64,000 nt of DNA from Physcocola sp002396385. GTDB taxonomy: Bacteria; Bacteroidota; Bacteroidia; Bacteroidales; Paludibacteraceae. This document shows, piece by piece, positions 61,149 to 64,000 of the stretch. Position 1 is the stretch's first letter. Every line of letters starts with the position of its first letter. The DNA is taken from NCBI GenBank assembly GCA_946535435.1, contig CAMNDM010000002.1:1-64000 (forward strand), read 5' to 3'. The notes under the pieces were generated by a model. That model ran no database searches, was not told the DNA's origin, and worked only from the letters and a program-made list of their open reading frames with translations. Made by a program: the position numbers and the translations under genes.

Positions 61149-61384
61149 AGTAGTTACTGGTTTTTGTGGTTAATTTTGAGTTTGTTGTTTTCTTTTGAAC
61201 AGAACGTGCTGTCCCATTCTTTTTTAAAAATAAGTATTTCTTTCTGTTACTCCAAATGCCAGTTGCCTTTTTTTGCCGTTTCTGCCCTATAACATATATT
61301 TCTGTGTGCCGGAAGGCGTTGCCGATTTTGTTTGCTGCCGGGTGCCGATGGGGGGCGCTGTCCTTGTGGCGGCCTTCCGTTTTT

Positions 61385-62458
61385 TTACGGGTCTTCCTTC
61401 TCCCTTAGCAGTTCAATAAGTCTTGGTATCGCCAATTCGTCAAACTCTCCGGCTGTTACGGCTTGCTCGCAGTCTTTCAGTGTGGCTGCCGTGGCTGTGC
61501 AGAAGAAGAGGGTGGCGTGCAGGGTCTGGTGGCTGAGCTGGTGCTTTATGCTTTTGCCCTCCTTCACAACAGAAAGTCCCTTCATCCTTTTTCTCAACGC
61601 TTTAAAGTCTTTGCCCGCAAACAGGTCCTTTTGTTCCAGTTCTGTGGCATTCTCTATCATCGGAAAGTCGAACAAGCCGGTCCAGATGTCTTTCCCTTTC
61701 CGTTGGTTCGCTATAATGCGTCCGTCGGGTAGCGTTATCTGGAAATAGTAGAAGTAACGGTCGTGGACTTTGGTCTTCTTCTCTTTTACGGGCAGTTGTT
61801 GCCATTGTTTGTTCGCGAGCGCATAGCATTTGCCCGATAGCGGACAATTGTCGCATTGTGGGTTCTGGGGGGTGCAGATGGTGGCTCCCAAGTCCATCAA
61901 CCCCTGGTTGAAATTGCCTGGATTGTCTGTGCTGACCAACTCTGCGCCGAGTCTGGCAAACTCTTTTTTGCCTTGTGTGCTGTCGATCGGGGTGTTGATG
62001 CCGAATACGCGCGCCAGTACACGGTATCCGTTGCCGTCAATGGCGGCGTGTGGTAGTCCGTAGGCCAGGGCGGCTATGTCGGCGGCGGTGTAGTCGCCTA
62101 CTCCTTTCAATGCTTTCAGTCCTTCGTAGGTGGCTGGCATGTGGCCGTTCAAATTGTTACAGACGTGTTTGGCTGCGGCGTGCAGGTTGCGGGCTCGGCT
62201 GTAATAGCCCAACCCCTGCCAGTATTTCAGTACCTCGTCTTCTTTCGCTTCTGCCAAATCGGCTACTGTTGGAAAACGATTGGTAAGGCGTAGGTAGTAG
62301 GGGAGTCCCTGCTCTACGCGTGTTTGTTGCAGCACCACCTCCGATATCCATATCTTGTACGGATCGTGGGTCTCGCGCCAGGGTAGTTGCCTGCCGTTCT
62401 CTGCATACCAGCTGAGCAGTAGGTCGCCAAACCAACGGTTGTCAGATGCTGCGCTCAT
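61385..62458 (-). CDS. mutY: A/G-specific adenine glycosylase MutY
   Basis: Removes adenine mispaired with 8-oxoguanine. A 357-residue protein with the helix-hairpin-helix LKGVGDYTAADIAALAYG, catalytic AIDGNGYRVLARVFG (Asp about 141), catalytic Glu in SEVVLQQTRVEQ, and the 4Fe-4S ligands in CTPQNPQCDNCPLSGKC. The C-terminal Nudix-like (MutT-like) domain for oxoG recognition is present (about 225-340). It overlaps folB by 17 nt. Confidence 0.95.
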   Translation of the reverse strand: MSAASDNRWFGDLLLSWYAENGRQLPWRETHDPYKIWISEVVLQQTRVEQGLPYYLRLTNRFPTVADLAEAKEDEVLKYWQGLGYYSRARNLHAAAKHVCNNLNGHMPATYEGLKALKGVGDYTAADIAALAYGLPHAAIDGNGYRVLARVFGINTPIDSTQGKKEFARLGAELVSTDNPGNFNQGLMDLGATICTPQNPQCDNCPLSGKCYALANKQWQQLPVKEKKTKVHDRYFYYFQITLPDGRIIANQRKGKDIWTGLFDFPMIENATELEQKDLFAGKDFKALRKRMKGLSVVKEGKSIKHQLSHQTLHATLFFCTATAATLKDCEQAVTAGEFDELAIPRLIELLREKEDP

Positions 62459-62804
62459 AGGTCAGACTGATGCTGGCGTAGGTTACTTCTCCGTTGACGG
62501 GTGGACGCATTTTGCGGACCTCCACTTCAAGACGCTCTATTTCGGGGTAGTGCCCAACCAGGGTTTTACGAATGCGGTAGGCCACATGCTCTATCAACTT
62601 TGACGGACATTCCATTTCTGCCTTGACCAGGTCGTACACTTCGGCATAGTTGATGGTCCCGCCGAGGTCGTCTTCCTCTTCCGCTTTGTGCGTGTCGGTC
62701 TCTATGCTGATGTTCACCTCATAGTTGTTGCCGATGACCGATTCAACTGGTAACACCCCGTGCAGGGCGTGGAATTTCATTCCCTGTAATGTTATTTTCG
62801 ACAT
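62442..62804 (-). CDS. folB: Dihydroneopterin aldolase FolB
   Basis: Cleaves dihydroneopterin in folate synthesis. A 120-residue T-fold protein with ITLQGMKFHALHGVLPVESVIG, the catalytic-loop region GGTINYAEVYDLVKAEM and the C-terminal VEVRKMRPPVNGEVTYASISLTYER. Its 3' end overlaps mutY and it lies 14 nt after rsmD. Confidence 0.94.
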   Translation of the reverse strand: MSKITLQGMKFHALHGVLPVESVIGNNYEVNISIETDTHKAEEEDDLGGTINYAEVYDLVKAEMECPSKLIEHVAYRIRKTLVGHYPEIERLEVEVRKMRPPVNGEVTYASISLTYERSI

Positions 62805-62818
62805 GTTGTGCCTTTCGG

Positions 62819-63406
62819 TTAATCGTCTGTGCTTGTTTCTGACTCTTGTGCGTCACCGTCCGCCTCCTGCCCGTTGCGGAAGAAACTGAAGTTCACGTGT
62901 CCGTAGTTGCGGTGGTCGCTGAAATGTTTGTGGTTGGCGAAACTGAAGTTTTTCGGATGCTCCAGAATGAAAAGCCCTCCTGACTTTAAAAGCCCTTTCT
63001 CGAAAACGAGGTCGGGCAACTGGGGCAGTTCTTCTAGCGCATAGGGCGGGTCGGCGAAAATGACGTCCCATTTTCCGCCTGTGTTGTTCACAAATTTGAA
63101 GGCATCGGCCTTTATCAGGTTTATACGGTCGGCCACTCCTAAATCGTTGATCGTTTTTCTGATAAAACTGTAGTTGATGCTGTTTTTCTCGATGGTCACG
63201 ATGTCGCGGCTGCCCCTCGATGCGAATTCGAGGCTTATGCCGCCTGTGCCACCAAACATATCGAGCACACTGGCCTCTTCAAAGTCAATCATGTTGTTCA
63301 GTATGTTGAACAGGCTTTCTTTGGCCATGTCCGTTGTCGGACGGGCCTGCAGGTTGGTCGGTGGCATAAATCGCCGTCCTTTAAGTTCGCCTCCTATAAT
63401 GCGCAT
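62819..63406 (-). CDS. rsmD: 16S rRNA guanine-N2 methyltransferase RsmD
   Basis: Methylates G966 of 16S rRNA using SAM. A 195-residue protein with MRIIGGELKGRRFMPP at the N-terminus, the SAM loop LDMFGGTGGISLEFASRG and the catalytic-region DPPY motif in IFADPPYALEELP. It overlaps the upstream DUF3822 gene by 13 nt. Confidence 0.95.
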   Translation of the reverse strand: MRIIGGELKGRRFMPPTNLQARPTTDMAKESLFNILNNMIDFEEASVLDMFGGTGGISLEFASRGSRDIVTIEKNSINYSFIRKTINDLGVADRINLIKADAFKFVNNTGGKWDVIFADPPYALEELPQLPDLVFEKGLLKSGGLFILEHPKNFSFANHKHFSDHRNYGHVNFSFFRNGQEADGDAQESETSTDD

Positions 63407-64000
63407 ATTGTTGTTATGTTGAATAAGTCGTAGTATTCGTGCCTGTTGGCCAGTTTCTTTATATTGCCGGTATAGTCAAACATGTCGTTAGGGCTGGCTA
63501 CCGCTATGTGCCTGATGTAGCGTTTCAGCAGTGGCGTGGCAGCGTCGGGCAGTTTTCCCCATAGTTCCACCTGCATTTCGTTTTGGTCGAACTGGAGGGT
63601 GTGGAGCACATTCATTGCAAAGTAGAGCAGGTCGGTGGCTGTTTCGTAGCTGTATGCGTTGGCCAGTTGTAGCCGGCCTTTTTCGGCAACATACACACAC
63701 ATCTGTTTGTCGCGGACGTCCAGACCCATATAGCCTTTCTCTGCCCTCTGGCTGGCCTGCAGTGTGTAGGCAATGTCTGCTGCCTGTATTGGGTATAGGC
63801 TGGCGTTCGGAAATTTCGATTTCAGGGCCACGCTGTCAGCCCCTGGTTCATACAGGCATCTTGTTCCTGCGGTCGCAATGTCTGCCTCGCATAGGGGTGA
63901 GGCGGGTGGTTGACCGAAGTTGAGTTCCCATATGGCGTTTGCATCGGTACCCTCTATGTTGGCGGGTAGCAATGTCCATTTCTCACAATCGTCTATCACA
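63394..64000 (-). CDS. DUF3822 family protein, cut at the window end
   Basis: About 201 residues are visible, running off the right edge of the window. The pattern (SLYPIQAADIAYTLQASQ, YMGLDVRDKQMCVYVAEKGRLQLANAYSY, TATDLLYFAMNVLHTLQFDQ) matches DUF3822, a family resembling actin/PilM-type folds and commonly encoded before rsmD in Bacteroides. The true start lies outside, since the family is about 260-280 residues and the only in-frame Met at the edge is not the likely start. Function unknown. Confidence 0.8.
   Translation of the reverse strand, partial: VIDDCEKWTLLPANIEGTDANAIWELNFGQPPASPLCEADIATAGTRCLYEPGADSVALKSKFPNASLYPIQAADIAYTLQASQRAEKGYMGLDVRDKQMCVYVAEKGRLQLANAYSYETATDLLYFAMNVLHTLQFDQNEMQVELWGKLPDAATPLLKRYIRHIAVASPNDMFDYTGNIKKLANRHEYYDLFNITTICAL

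Noticed and set aside
1..64000. tRNA, rRNA, CRISPR array or riboswitch
   Set aside because: Intergenic gaps were read for conserved tRNA arms, repeat-spacer patterns and known riboswitch cores upstream of ribBA, thyA, pdxJ and folB; none was seen.

Overview
The window is a chromosomal stretch of a Bacteroidota genome, most likely order Bacteroidales. The evidence is the long IspG with an inserted domain, a serine palmitoyltransferase (sphingolipid synthesis), secreted proteins ending in type IX secretion (T9SS) type A and type B sorting domains, the gliding-gene block mutY-ssb-gldE-gldD-gldG, DUF4296, DUF4294, DUF3108 and DUF3822 families, and repeated promoters of the Bacteroidota form TTTG-N18-20-TAnnTTTG. 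The gld/T9SS content argues against Bacteroides in the strict sense. Family and genus cannot be fixed from the sequence alone. I see no rRNA, tRNA, CRISPR array, insertion sequence, integrase or prophage gene.

Layout. 0.4-1 kb: a small secreted protein. 1-6 kb (minus): operon relA/spoT - ispG - thyA. 6.2-11.7 kb (plus): DksA-like regulator, lspA, a DUF4296 lipoprotein, an unknown gene, a C-terminal processing protease, a sugar nucleotidyltransferase and a T9SS cargo protein. 12-13.2 kb: serine palmitoyltransferase. 13.3-19.5 kb: an RDD membrane protein divergent from SpoIIM-like - DUF4129 - DUF4350 - MoxR - DUF58, an envelope-associated ATPase module. 19.7-22 kb (minus): solitary HsdR_N-type nuclease, a membrane protein, recR and a small membrane protein. 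22.3-27.8 kb is the accessory part: a 1016-residue BspA-type leucine-rich-repeat protein, then a cassette of three small exported proteins flanked by a 58-bp direct repeat that copies the promoter and first codons of holA. 28-34 kb: holA, engB, an acyltransferase, a glycosyltransferase, a DUF3108 protein and a peptide transporter. 34.3-39.4 kb: a 950-residue T9SS type B protein, DUF4294, a small cysteine-containing lipoprotein, a DoxX/MauE-thioredoxin fusion and YraN. 39.5-44.8 kb: phosphoglucomutase, rpiB (minus), a membrane protein, cysS and a START-like protein. 44.9-54.4 kb: LptF/G permease, ribBA, pdxJ, exbB-exbD-tonB plus a soluble exported protein with two TonB-C-like domains, a DJ-1 protein, a CvfB-like RNA-binding protein and an amidohydrolase. 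54.7-64 kb (minus): DnaQ-like exonuclease, dnaN, gldG, gldD, gldE, ssb, mutY, folB, rsmD and a DUF3822 gene cut by the window end.

Most of the window is housekeeping. The parts most worth a second look are the duplicated holA start around the small exported-protein cassette (25.5-28.0 kb), the twin-TonB-C protein at 50.5-51.5 kb, the lipoprotein plus DoxX-thioredoxin pair at 37.9-39.0 kb, and gldG without an adjacent gldF at 57-58.6 kb. I did not find a clear new defence, secretion or biosynthetic system. All family assignments are from reading the translations, not from searches.
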